This document shows, in pieces, positions 23,388 through 31,969 of a DNA stretch of 64,000 nucleotides. Made by a program: the position numbers and the translations under genes. The stretch's first letter is position 1; every line of letters starts with the position of its first letter. Under the pieces are notes generated by a model. The model searched no databases. It saw only the letters and a program-made list of their open reading frames with translations, and was not told the DNA's origin. Source of the stretch: Rhizobium sp. TH2 (lineage in GTDB: Bacteria > Pseudomonadota > Alphaproteobacteria > Rhizobiales > Rhizobiaceae); NCBI RefSeq assembly GCF_024707525.1, contig NZ_CP062231.1, positions 2,356,001 to 2,420,000 of the forward strand. The letters are read 5' to 3'.

Positions 23388-25619
23388 ATGATTGCACTGC
23401 CTGACGGCAATTCTGCTGAGAAAGTTTTGGCAGAACTCAGGGGTACCTGCCTAGAAATTCGGAGGCTGGTCCGAACTCAGTCGCCAAAAGCCCTCATAGG
23501 TTATCTTTGGGCGCAAGTGCTGATGTCGCTTCTTGGCAAATCGTCATCAAGTCCGAAGAAGGCGCAATTGCCAAATGTGTCCACCGATGAGAACACGATA
23601 ATGTTCGCCATGGAATACATCCATGCGACCGTTGTGGTAGACGGCCTCGCCGAAACTGAAAATAAGGTCGACGAGGCAATCGCCAAGCAGATCGTTGACC
23701 TATCTGAAAAAGCAAAGGGCCTGTGCTTTCAATATGCGATGGTCGACACGGCGTTAGACGCTTCTGCTTTACCTACGGTCGATAAAAAGTTGGCCTTTCA
23801 GATACTTACTAACTGGATACTAATAAGGGGTCGTAGGTTTCAGGTTTTGGAACAGGAGTTTTTTTCCTATGTGTTAGCTCCGCATAACGATCAAATCCAG
23901 TCTACTTACGGCATTTCGTCGTTTGAGCTCGCAAATGAAATTCAAAAGGTAGCGGATGCCATTCGTGCCGGTTTCGATAAGGCCCAGACTAGAATGATGC
24001 AAATATTTCTTGAGATAAGGTCGGGGATCGGTAAAAACGGCATCGACATGCAGGCGGCGATCGAAAGTGCGAACAAGAAAAAACCCGAATTAGCCGGGGA
24101 GTTAAAAGCAATATTCGACGACCTATTTCTGGGTGGTTTGTTCAATGTAACCAAACATAGCTCAATTCCGCAAAAACTGCTTGAGGATCTCTCGTTTCAA
24201 CCGGGCGAGAATAGCGATTTTGACAAAGGGTCCAAAATTGGCGGGACGCCATTCATGACCCTGCCCGCTCGGGTAAAGCCATTCATTAAGCTTGGGGCAG
24301 ATTACTATTGCACAGATCCCAACTTTGTTCGTGACGCCTCCTACCGCGCCATCCAGCGAGCGCTGGTTACTCGGAAGCCCACATATCGCGAAGAATGGAA
24401 CAAGCGGCAGAAACGAATGTCCGAGGACGCATTTGCCGACATTATGGCAGCGCACCTTAAGGGTGCCCGTGTGTTCAAGGATGTTTATTATCCCATTGGA
24501 AAGAACCAATGGGCCGAGACTGACTGCGTGATACTTATAAACGATGTATTGATTAATGTGGAAGCCAAGGCGGGTGCGGAAGCCTTAAGTGCGCCTGCCG
24601 AAAACCTAGCACGCCACGTTAAACAGATCGAAGAACTCATTGAGAGCGCTTATCGGCAGACAAAAAGATTTCTCGATTATGTCCATCAGAAGCCTGAGGC
24701 GCCGATTTATCGACGGCTGCCTGACGGAAAACATGAAGAAATTGCTCGAATAAGACACTCGGAACTTCGACACGTATTTCCTATTGGGCTTACTGTTGAA
24801 GCGTTCACTCCATTTTCTTCCTCTATTAAGGAGAATGCATCAGTAGTCGCGATTGCAGATCGTTACGACTTCATTTCAATTTCAATGGATGATCTCTTGG
24901 TTGTGCGGCGGATATTGAGCGGTACGGGAGAGTTCTTGCACTACCTCGCTGTCCGACAGGGGCTCGCAGGTATCAAAAACGCGATGCTTTTCGATGAAAT
25001 GGATCATTTAGGAGCATACATCTCACAGAACCGCGCCGATCTCCGCATCAAGGAAATGCTCAGTGAACATGAAGCGGACTACCTTTGGCTTGACGGAATG
25101 GATCAAGACATCATCGGTCCTTACTTTTCGGATGCCGATTGGCCTAACGCCAAAAAGCCAAAGCAAGATTATCCGCCGATTGTCCTTGAGCTTCTAGAGG
25201 CTCTTGAACTGGCGGCTGCACCGCTTTGGCTGGCGGCGGACGAATTCATCAGGGATTTGGATGACGTTGGCAGACGCCAAATACAAGATAGTTTCGAGCG
25301 TGCTTTGCCTAACCTGAGAGCGAAGCCTTTTACGTATTTCGCAACATCCGGTGACGCGGGTGCGGTTTTCGGCGTGATAAGGGAAGACGCCCGCAACGCC
25401 CGTCGGGACTTGATATTTGAAACCGAGGCTCTCGCAATGGCACTCAGGGAAGATCGTGTCCGTCTGATCGAGATTGGAGTCAACTCTAGGGGAAAGATTA
25501 CTAGCGCGCACATGTCGTTCGTAAAGCGGCCTTCGATGCTTCGATCCGACTTTGCGTCGCTGTCGGCTGAGGCGGTACGTCTCGAAGGGAAATTTATACG
25601 AGCCGAAACGCGCAAGTAG
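23388..25619 (+). CDS. Large protein with PD-(D/E)XK (NERD-like) nuclease core
   Basis: 743 residues. The first 330 residues are helical and unrecognised. A nuclease core follows: GARVFKDVYYPIGKNQWAETDCVIL, with Asp near 379, then LINVEAKAG with Glu392 and Lys394, and a helix with Gln/Lys (HVKQIEELIESAYRQTKRFL). This is the D-(x12)-E-x-K order of NERD and related PD-(D/E)XK nucleases. The C-terminal 280 residues are mixed alpha/beta with no named domain. The start has AGGATC upstream. It lies 47 bp before an unknown gene on the same strand, and the pair is bounded by cassette boxes 5 and 6. A defence nuclease role is inferred. Confidence 0.7.
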   Translation: MIALPDGNSAEKVLAELRGTCLEIRRLVRTQSPKALIGYLWAQVLMSLLGKSSSSPKKAQLPNVSTDENTIMFAMEYIHATVVVDGLAETENKVDEAIAKQIVDLSEKAKGLCFQYAMVDTALDASALPTVDKKLAFQILTNWILIRGRRFQVLEQEFFSYVLAPHNDQIQSTYGISSFELANEIQKVADAIRAGFDKAQTRMMQIFLEIRSGIGKNGIDMQAAIESANKKKPELAGELKAIFDDLFLGGLFNVTKHSSIPQKLLEDLSFQPGENSDFDKGSKIGGTPFMTLPARVKPFIKLGADYYCTDPNFVRDASYRAIQRALVTRKPTYREEWNKRQKRMSEDAFADIMAAHLKGARVFKDVYYPIGKNQWAETDCVILINDVLINVEAKAGAEALSAPAENLARHVKQIEELIESAYRQTKRFLDYVHQKPEAPIYRRLPDGKHEEIARIRHSELRHVFPIGLTVEAFTPFSSSIKENASVVAIADRYDFISISMDDLLVVRRILSGTGEFLHYLAVRQGLAGIKNAMLFDEMDHLGAYISQNRADLRIKEMLSEHEADYLWLDGMDQDIIGPYFSDADWPNAKKPKQDYPPIVLELLEALELAAAPLWLAADEFIRDLDDVGRRQIQDSFERALPNLRAKPFTYFATSGDAGAVFGVIREDARNARRDLIFETEALAMALREDRVRLIEIGVNSRGKITSAHMSFVKRPSMLRSDFASLSAEAVRLEGKFIRAETRK

Positions 25620-25666
25620 CTGAACCTATATTGAGACTCAAACACTAGTTCGCTACGTCATCACAT

Positions 25667-26725
25667 ATGACCTTAATTCAAGAACTCATCACCATTCGGA
25701 AGTCAGACACCAAACGCTTCGATACAGAGGTGTGGGATTTTATGGATTTGGTTGACTCCCAGCAACACGGTGGTAGTCGATTGCATCAGATGACCCCAAA
25801 TGATCTCGTAAAGAGGCTGGCACAGATCGAGCTTAATATCCAATACTTGGATGACGGCGTAAGTGACTATCAAGATCGTGATCACAACGGAGGGTGGGGC
25901 TCTCCCTGGTGGTGGTACCGTGCACGACATTGGACGCTATTAGAGTTCCAACGCCGCCATATGGTTCCTGAACAGAGTCGTGAACTCGCGCCAGCACCAA
26001 CGCTTCTTCCGCTATTTCGAGGCGCCTACGCAGGCGGAACCGAGTTGCTCGTTAGGGTCAGCCGCAGACAGTGGCTGCTAGATGCGCTGACGCTGGGTAA
26101 ATTGCGATTTTCTCCCGCTGCTGCATATCAAAACAGTGCCCTAAATGAAGCGAGAGCCGATGACGAGATGAGTAAGGGCTACATCCGACCCGGCAACGCG
26201 CTTCGGATCACCACGACGGATGGCAACTCGATAAATCCGATTGGGGACGTGAGGTTTGCAACAGAAAGGCGCGTTGAATTTTCAGGTTCTCTTGTCGACC
26301 GGCCTTACTGGATGATGTCCTTCAGCAGCGATCTGGACCCCCGAATTTTTGACGATCTTCCAAGCAATGACCCTATCGAAGACGCCGCCCTGGTCATCTT
26401 TGACGTTGCAGCTTTTGTCCATAGAGCGGTACCACTGCTTTTCCGAGCAGCACCAGGAACTACGTTCGAAACGGTTCGAAATATTTATTTCGATCCGTAC
26501 AACCCACCCGCAGAAAGGATGTCCGCAGTCCGTCATAAATTAATGCGATATGCCTATCAGCGAGAGGTTCGCTTGGTGCTGGACCCTGGTAGCGGTCCTC
26601 CTATCGCCGCCGGTGGTGTGCTGGAAGTGGAGATTGGTACACTTGAAGATGTCGCTGGTGTCTACGATCGGCTCGGCAATAAGATCGCGGGCTCGGGACC
26701 TCCAAGTTTCTTAGCGAACGTTTAG
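25667..26725 (+). CDS. Hypothetical protein, possibly DUF2971-like
   Basis: 352 residues, no clear ribosome site before the ATG. The middle part has a pattern resembling DUF2971-type proteins: KLRFSPAAAYQNSALNEARADDE, then YWMMSFSSDLDPRIFDDL, then a region with YAYQREVRLVLDPG. I give this resemblance low weight. It follows the large nuclease gene by 47 bp on the same strand, so both are likely one transcript and one system. Nothing in it looks catalytic beyond conserved Arg/Glu residues. Confidence 0.6.
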   Translation: MTLIQELITIRKSDTKRFDTEVWDFMDLVDSQQHGGSRLHQMTPNDLVKRLAQIELNIQYLDDGVSDYQDRDHNGGWGSPWWWYRARHWTLLEFQRRHMVPEQSRELAPAPTLLPLFRGAYAGGTELLVRVSRRQWLLDALTLGKLRFSPAAAYQNSALNEARADDEMSKGYIRPGNALRITTTDGNSINPIGDVRFATERRVEFSGSLVDRPYWMMSFSSDLDPRIFDDLPSNDPIEDAALVIFDVAAFVHRAVPLLFRAAPGTTFETVRNIYFDPYNPPAERMSAVRHKLMRYAYQREVRLVLDPGSGPPIAAGGVLEVEIGTLEDVAGVYDRLGNKIAGSGPPSFLANV

Positions 26726-26897
26726 TCGTAACGATGCAGTGGCATTTTAGCAGATCGCGAGCGCAAGCGGTGCGGCCAATATAAGAGCCGCCAGTTCGCT
26801 ATGCTTTCAGACACACAAGATTAGCGTGGAGGCTAAATGGGGGATCGAATTTACCAATCGCGGCCACTCTCGGTCTCCTGCAATTTCTTTCAAAAAT

Positions 26898-26917
26898 GAA
26901 ACCGGGTTCAAATTTTC
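26898..26917 (+). repeat. Cassette box 6 (GAAACCGGGTTCAAATTTTC), contains resolvase stop codon
   Basis: Here both arms are of the TGAA type, so the copy is nearly palindromic (TGAAACCGGGTTCA). The TGA stop of the minus-strand resolvase gene lies inside it. Confidence 0.65.
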
Positions 26918-27519
26918 CTTTTCGCGATTTTTGCAACAGTTGCACGAGATGCGCCAGTTGCATTTTGTATTTGCGTCCATGATATCCCTGCTTTCAGCAT
27001 GGAAGCGATACCTTCGTTCCGCTTTACGTCTTCGATCCGGCCTCGATACCGTCCCTCCTCCTTGGCCTTGGCTTGACCCTGAGCCTGTCGGCGTCGGCGG
27101 TCCTCATAATCCTTCCGCGCGACAGCAGCGAGGACGTCCAGCATCATACCATTTATCGCCGAGAACATGCGCCCGGTGAAATCATCTGTGGAGACGGCGG
27201 TGAGCATCCAAGAGGTCGGAAGGTCCATCGCGACGACGCGGACCTGTCGGGCGTCCAATTGGACGCGGAGCTTCTGCCAGTCGGCGGCGGTAAGGCGTGA
27301 CAGGCGGTCCACTTGCTCGATCAATAGCACGTCGCCGGGGCGCGCGTCGGAAAGCAGTCGGAAGAGTTCGGGACGGGAGAGTGTCGATCCGCTTTCATTC
27401 TCAGCATAGGCTGCGGCGATGGTTAGCCCACGTTCTGTGGCGAATGCCTCAAGCTCGGCACGGGCTCGGCTTGCATCCTGTTCATTCGTAGAAGCCCGAA
27501 GGTAGAGTCTTGCAAGCAT
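26908..27519 (-). CDS. Serine recombinase (resolvase/invertase family)
   Basis: 203 residues. The catalytic Ser is near residue 10 in YLRASTNEQDA; the core continues with SRPELFRLLSDARPGDVLLIEQVDRLSRL and an E-helix region. The C-terminal HTH (SMLKAGISWTQIQNATGASRATVAKIAKRK) is complete, so the protein is full length. Members resolve plasmid or transposon cointegrates or invert segments. A set of TGAACCAG repeats about 75-125 bp upstream is a possible res site. The stop codon lies in a cassette box, so it may act on these boxes or may itself have travelled as a cassette. Confidence 0.9.
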   Translation of the reverse strand: MLARLYLRASTNEQDASRARAELEAFATERGLTIAAAYAENESGSTLSRPELFRLLSDARPGDVLLIEQVDRLSRLTAADWQKLRVQLDARQVRVVAMDLPTSWMLTAVSTDDFTGRMFSAINGMMLDVLAAVARKDYEDRRRRQAQGQAKAKEEGRYRGRIEDVKRNEGIASMLKAGISWTQIQNATGASRATVAKIAKRKI

Positions 27520-27591
27520 TCGAAAATTCCCCGAAAGTTTAATTAGGATGGTCTACATATAAGTGGTTTACTTTGAATGGTCAAACACCAT

Positions 27592-27644
27592 TTATTGAAC
27601 CAGCGCAGGTCTGGTTCATTGGAAGCATACTCATAATGAACCAG
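27592..27644. repeat. Candidate res site, CTGGTTCATT/AATGAACCAG
   Basis: A perfect 10-bp inverted repeat (27611-27620 and 27635-27644) plus a third TTGAACCAG at about 27594-27603, located upstream of the resolvase start. Resolvases of this family often bind repeated sub-sites upstream of their own gene. Confidence 0.4.
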
Positions 27645-28075
27645 CCCATGCAGTGTGATTTCATGATGTCAGGCTATTCACCCTTTCTAATTATCATTAA
27701 TACCCAGTCACCGACGAACCGGCATTTGGTGCCGACATGGGCGAGCAGTGATATCGCCGAATTTCTCCCGCTGTGACGCGTGAAATCGAAAACAGTGGCA
27801 ACCGCTAACCCCTTGCCAAACCTAGCGGAATGATCCCTAGCGGCGGTCGAGCAAGAGCTTTTAAACGTTAGGGGAAATGCGGGAATAATCGGGGCATTTC
27901 TCTGGCGTATAACGGGAAAATTCTCTCATGGCGTAACGGGAAGAACGCAATGCTATTGGGAAGCTCTCGTTGTCCGGTGATAATAGGACCGCAAAGCCGC
28001 CAAGCGCTCACCACGGGTCAACTCGGGACGCTTCAATCGATAGCAAACGCGGACTGCTCCTCCGCATCAACATCC

Positions 28076-28096
28076 GAAATTTTTGCACCCGGTTTC
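28076..28096 (-). repeat. Cassette box 7
   Basis: Minus-orientation consensus copy (GAAACCGGGTGCAAAAATTTC), identical to box 5 but inverted relative to it. Confidence 0.65.
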
Positions 28097-28190
28097 ACTA
28101 TTTCTGTACAGGGCTCAAATCATCGGGAAAACGCCCTTCCCGATACAATCTGCCAAATTTAAGCTCTCGCCCCGTCTGAGAGAAATCCCC

Positions 28191-28316
28191 ATGACTAAAC
28201 GCAATCTGCCAGCGGCTCTTCTCAGCAACGCCTGGCACGAACATTTTGATACTACGGCAGCGTTTCTGATGAAATTTTTGGAAACCAGTTTCGCGCATCA
28301 TAGTGTAAATCGATAA
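28191..28316 (+). CDS. Possible small protein (41 aa)
   Basis: A 41-residue frame with GAGAGAAA upstream of the ATG (MTKRNLPAALLSNAWHEHFD). No family recognised. It precedes the replication gene by 300 bp. It may be a real small regulatory protein or chance. Confidence 0.3.
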   Translation: MTKRNLPAALLSNAWHEHFDTTAAFLMKFLETSFAHHSVNR

Positions 28317-28616
28317 CATGTATTCAGCACACCAGGCCTATTAAAATCCATGATCGAACGCTCTCACGTTATCCTACAACAAGTTTCAAAATATACTTTT
28401 ATGTTGCTTTCTGTTCACGCGAAATAGTTATCGACACTCTTTTCTCCAACACCGTTATGCTGCTCATAGTATTGCTCGGAGCGCATTTTTTTGTTAGTGT
28501 GTACTATCGCGTTTTCAAGACGTGATCACGACGACGGTTGTGTTGCAGAGTGACGCCGATGCCCGACTTTTGCCCTTTGAACGGGCATCGGCGCATCGGG
28601 TATAAAAGGGTTTCAA
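28317..28616. promoter_or_regulatory. Upstream region of the replication gene with a 12-bp hairpin
   Basis: AT-rich 300 bp. A perfect 12-bp stem (CGCCGATGCCCG at 28554-28565 with CGGGCATCGGCG at 28582-28593, 16-nt loop) lies between a possible -10 (TACTAT near 28502) and the start of the replication gene. It could be an operator, an origin hairpin or a leader stem. Confidence 0.4.
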
Positions 28617-30152
28617 ATGGAAAACGTACTACGGCCCAATTTCGGCCGACTGACTTCGCACGCCCTTATTCATGAGATGAGCGAGCAAGACCCGCTGGGC
28701 GGGCTCGCCCGCGCTTGGTATGCCGACAAGGGAAATCCCAAGTGTCAGATGGATTTATCGCGCTTTTTTGATCGCCAACTTCGAGATTACTTCGATCTCA
28801 ACGTTTACTCTATGCTTCGCCACCTCTTCGACCAGACAATTCAAATGGGCCGAGACAGTTGGGGGTTTACCTACATGAGGATAGCCAAAGGCGACACCAT
28901 GACTAACGGCGTCGGCTGCGACGAACGAACAGCTAAACGCCTCGTGGCGCAACTGGCAGAGATCGGAGTTATCATCAAGGAACCCAATCCCAAGGGTGTT
29001 CAGATAACATTCAATCTGAACTGGAGACCCCAACCCGGTCAGCGGCGTGCGTATGAGGACCGAAAAAAGGCACCGACAAGGAAAATGGGTGACACGCGTG
29101 TCACCCGTCCAGTGACAGGGATGTCACCCCCGGCAGTGACAGGGATGTCACCCATAAGAGAAGAAGATGTACGAGAAGAAGAAATAAGAGGAGAAGCATT
29201 TTACTCGGCTCCCGCTTCGCAGAACCGAGTGATCGGTTCTTCCGATTTTAATTTTATTGAGGAAGTGGAGCCTGCCTCACCCTCGGCGCAAGAACCTCCA
29301 GCTCCGCAGAGTTCCTCGTCGCCCCAAGTGCCAACCGGCACCCCCACTAAGGAACTGCGCAAGACCCATGATCGGCCCACCCAGGCACAGCAAAAAGTGA
29401 AACCGGGTGCAATTGAGGAAACGTTCCGCGCTGCATTCGATGATGCCTTCCGGGACTATCCCGGCGCAATCTGGGTAGGCTGGACCGGGAAAGAACGTGC
29501 CATAGTCAACAACGCCCTGATCAAAAAATGGGAGAGAAAACCCGAAGATTTGCACGAGTTCTTGCGCTGGGCGGTCACCAACTGGACACAGATCATGTCC
29601 TATCGCTTCTCCTGGGTAAAGCATGACCGCCCGGAAATCCCGACGCTTTCGTTCCTGATTTCAATGCTGGCGCACTTCCGCAAAGCTTATGCTTCCGACA
29701 TGACGGAAGGGTGGTTACGCTCGATCAAGGATCACGAAAAGGCTGAGTTTGCCCGTCTAACCCTCAAGGGTGGCTTGACCCAGGAAGAGGCCCGCATGAA
29801 GATCGCCGAAAAACGCGCCGTGAGCCGGATGTGGGAGAAGAACAATGCGGTCGAATTGGCAGCATCCCAAAAATATCACTCAGCACTGCGTATGCAGGAG
29901 GACGCGAAACGATACGGAGCCTTGCCGATACATCCCAAGTCGCAGCGCGCGATGGAAATACGGCGCGAGGCAAGTCAGAGGCGCGAGCAGGAATATCGAG
30001 AGGAGGTCGAGGCAGAACTTAGGGAGAAGGACGCCTTGCGCGCCAAGTATGATCTTCAAGAAAGAAACATAGCTGAGCCATCTTCCTCTTCTTTGATTGA
30101 AGGCGTTTACGATTTTGGGAAGGTCCCGAGGTGGGAGGATATCCATGGGTAA
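28617..30152 (+). CDS. Phage/ICE-type replication initiation-like HTH protein
   Basis: 511 residues; AAGGG precedes ATG. The N-terminal 140 residues hold a winged helix-turn-helix region (MLRHLFDQTIQMGRDSWGFT, then CDERTAKRLVAQLAEIGVI) followed by GVQITFNLNW. The next part is the low-complexity linker typical of replisome organiser proteins (TRVTRPVTGMSPPAVTGMSP). The C-terminal 270 residues are helical and basic with likely coiled coil. Cassette box 8 lies inside the coding part (reads VKPGAI), which suggests the box was captured or the C-terminal region was joined through it. It probably starts replication of the island after excision; the family is inferred. Confidence 0.6.
   Translation: MENVLRPNFGRLTSHALIHEMSEQDPLGGLARAWYADKGNPKCQMDLSRFFDRQLRDYFDLNVYSMLRHLFDQTIQMGRDSWGFTYMRIAKGDTMTNGVGCDERTAKRLVAQLAEIGVIIKEPNPKGVQITFNLNWRPQPGQRRAYEDRKKAPTRKMGDTRVTRPVTGMSPPAVTGMSPIREEDVREEEIRGEAFYSAPASQNRVIGSSDFNFIEEVEPASPSAQEPPAPQSSSSPQVPTGTPTKELRKTHDRPTQAQQKVKPGAIEETFRAAFDDAFRDYPGAIWVGWTGKERAIVNNALIKKWERKPEDLHEFLRWAVTNWTQIMSYRFSWVKHDRPEIPTLSFLISMLAHFRKAYASDMTEGWLRSIKDHEKAEFARLTLKGGLTQEEARMKIAEKRAVSRMWEKNNAVELAASQKYHSALRMQEDAKRYGALPIHPKSQRAMEIRREASQRREQEYREEVEAELREKDALRAKYDLQERNIAEPSSSSLIEGVYDFGKVPRWEDIHG
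29399..29414 (+). repeat. Cassette box 8 inside the replication gene
   Basis: GAAACCGGGTGCAATT within the coding sequence, with both CCGGG and arms retained. It is located near the junction of the linker and the C-terminal domain. Confidence 0.5.
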
Positions 30153-30246
30153 AATAAAATTTTCAGGAGACAAATTTACGGCACAAGAGGCGACACTTAT
30201 TGCGCGCTCCAGTCTTTTCATGTTACTGTTTATACAATTGATCTAG
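30145..30246 (+). CDS. Possible small overlapping protein (33 aa)
   Basis: A frame starting inside the end of the replication gene with a strong GGAGG eight bases before its ATG. It has a polar start (MGKIKFSGDKFTAQEATLIA) and a hydrophobic end (SSLFMLLFIQLI). The strong site and the overlap suggest coupled translation; it could be a truncated gene. Confidence 0.4.
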   Translation: MGKIKFSGDKFTAQEATLIARSSLFMLLFIQLI

Positions 30247-30314
30247 CAATATACGAAGTTTTCGTCAACATCTACTTTGCACATTGGCGACAATATTAAA
30301 GAGCAGCGGGCGAC

Positions 30315-30536
30315 GTGCATAGAATGTTTCATTCTCGTCACAAACACAGCGAGCGTGACTTCACGTTGGAACGGCTTAAAGCCGCCCGCGTGACGGTCGC
30401 GCAACTGCTGGAGGAAGACCCGATCTATGCGCCGATATTTATTCGGCTCGAGAATGAGATAGCGGCAGAAGAGGCGAAGGGTGACCCCCTCGCCCGCGCT
30501 CGGGCAATTGTTGCTACTCAGAGCGCGATGGCTTGA
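30315..30536 (+). CDS. Small hypothetical protein (73 aa)
   Basis: 73 residues, basic at the start (MHRMFHSRHKHSERDFTLERLKAARVTVAQLL) then acidic helical. Its end overlaps the 3' end of the convergent integrase gene by 19 bases. No family recognised; proteins of this size and place (beside an integrase) are often excision or regulation accessories, but no HTH is evident. The start at 30315 lacks a strong ribosome site. Confidence 0.5.
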   Translation: MHRMFHSRHKHSERDFTLERLKAARVTVAQLLEEDPIYAPIFIRLENEIAAEEAKGDPLARARAIVATQSAMA

Positions 30537-31798
30537 AGCACGTCGCGCTTATGCGCCAGTGTAGCACCTTCGCCGTATCGCTCACGGCCAAGCGAATGGC
30601 CGAAGAGGTCACGCCGGATACGTTCATCTATTCCCGCCGCCAGCATGCGATCCTCGAATGTGTGTCGCAAGCTGTACAGAACGTGGTCCTCCGTTTCGAG
30701 TAGCCCGTGTTGGCGCAGAAACTTGTTAACAGTGGCACTAAGGCTGGCGCTAGAGGTCTGATAGCGGGGGAACCCATTAGGGCATTCCTTGAACGCCTCT
30801 AGGCTTACGCCGACCAAAGGAATGACCCGCTCCGAAACCTTGTTCTTAAGTTGTCGGCCTTCCGGCTCAATCGAGATATGAGGCAAGTCCACGTCGAGCC
30901 GGATATGATGCGGCAGGAGGCCCGCGGCCTCGCCGGGGCGATATCCCGTGTTGATCATGCCCAGAACGATGCAACGCGCTTCCTTGTTCAATTCGGCGAG
31001 CGCCCCCGATGCCAGAAGCTTGGTCTTGATCCACTCAACCGAAAACGTCGGGCGGGTGCGATTTTTGTCTGCCTTAAAGGTCAGGCCATCCAGCGGCAGA
31101 ACAAGGCCGAGCCTCTTCATCTTCACAACGGTTTTCAGGATGTTGCCAATGTGCTGCAAATCCTTATTGGCGGTATCGGGCTGAGCTTCCCCTGCAACAA
31201 TACGGTCCATCCACGACTGACGAAAATCCAGCATGTCGTCCGGGCTGATATCGGAGATATCTTTGTCGCCCAGCAGCTCGATCAAATTGGTGATGGCTCG
31301 CCGACGCGGATGTTCCCAGCGGCGGACCTGATCCTCGCTCTTGCCGAGGGTATCTTGTTTCGCCAGCGTCCAATAGGTTTCCAGCGCCTTGCTGATGGTC
31401 ATGTCTGGCTGACGTGCACCGCCGAGGACGGCACGGGCCTCGATAGTGGCAGCCTCCCCGGAAAGCTTCGTGACCGACTCGATGCGTGCCAACAGCTCCT
31501 CTTTCGGCAGCCGCGCCACGCGATCAGCTGGCAGGTAGCTATAGCCGCGTACTGCGGCCAATTCCTTTGCCGCCCCAAACCGGCGCTCCGCATCGTCGGT
31601 CGCGCCCGCAAGCGCCGCTTCCCATCCTTCGATCATCTGCGCCCATGCAATCGGCGCTTTCTGCTGTGCGATGGTCTGCGAGTCGGTGTGGAGGCTAATC
31701 CATACCTGGGTGCGCGGCTCGACCGACGCATAGCGCTTCGGAACTCGGCGGATTATCTGCCATGTCTTGTTTCGGAGAACGAGTTTCATGAGGCCCAT
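30518..31798 (-). CDS. Tyrosine recombinase, island integrase
   Basis: 426 residues. An N-terminal SAM-like/arm-binding region (about 1-210, LVLRNKTWQIIRRVPKRYAS is typical of the DUF6538 start) precedes the catalytic domain: Arg in NTGYRPGEAAGL, the second box LYSLRHTFEDRMLAAGI (His and Arg), GHSLGRERYG with His and the nucleophile Tyr. It is intact. It lies 170 bp from the 3' end of tRNA-Asn and reads away from it, the standard arrangement of a genomic-island integrase with attachment in the tRNA. The start may be three codons further in. Confidence 0.9.
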   Translation of the reverse strand: MGLMKLVLRNKTWQIIRRVPKRYASVEPRTQVWISLHTDSQTIAQQKAPIAWAQMIEGWEAALAGATDDAERRFGAAKELAAVRGYSYLPADRVARLPKEELLARIESVTKLSGEAATIEARAVLGGARQPDMTISKALETYWTLAKQDTLGKSEDQVRRWEHPRRRAITNLIELLGDKDISDISPDDMLDFRQSWMDRIVAGEAQPDTANKDLQHIGNILKTVVKMKRLGLVLPLDGLTFKADKNRTRPTFSVEWIKTKLLASGALAELNKEARCIVLGMINTGYRPGEAAGLLPHHIRLDVDLPHISIEPEGRQLKNKVSERVIPLVGVSLEAFKECPNGFPRYQTSSASLSATVNKFLRQHGLLETEDHVLYSLRHTFEDRMLAAGIDERIRRDLFGHSLGRERYGEGATLAHKRDVLQAIAL

Positions 31799-31847
31799 AT
31801 GTCCAAGGAAGCGTCACTTTCTTGGTCAGCATACCTTGGATAGGCAG

Positions 31848-31870
31848 AATGTACAGCAAAATGTATAGCA
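31848..31870 (+). repeat. Tandem AATGTACAGCA/AATGTATAGCA, possible integrase arm sites
   Basis: Two near-identical 11-bp direct repeats separated by one base, between the integrase gene and tRNA-Asn. This is where integrase arm-binding sites are expected. Confidence 0.4.
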
Positions 31871-31931
31871 TAAATCCGCAGCCAGATTGATGCGCTTAGA
31901 AGGAGGAAGCGTAACGTATTGATTTACATAG

Positions 31932-31963
31932 AAAAAGGCCTCTGCATTTCTGCAAAGGCCTTT
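31932..31963 (-). terminator. Intrinsic terminator after tRNA-Asn
   Basis: On the minus strand AAAGGCCTTTGCA - GAAA - TGCAGAGGCCTTT then T-rich. It would end transcription of the tRNA gene. Confidence 0.6.
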
Positions 31964-31969
31964 AGAATT

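Larger units (their letters stand above)
27520..28190. other. Non-coding region between resolvase and replication genes
   Basis: About 670 bp, largely free of convincing genes. From left to right: candidate resolvase site repeats (27592-27644), short GC-rich direct repeats of the kind TAACGGGAA near 27900-27945 that could be origin iterons, and cassette box 7 (28076-28096). Confidence 0.4.

Noticed and set aside
11929-29414. CRISPR array
   Set aside because: Boxes are kilobases apart, in both orientations and with genes between them; no cas genes.
11929-29414. Boxes as dif/XerCD (pdif) sites
   Set aside because: The sequence has a GC-rich CCGGG centre and does not resemble the AT-rich dif arms, though the modular logic is similar.
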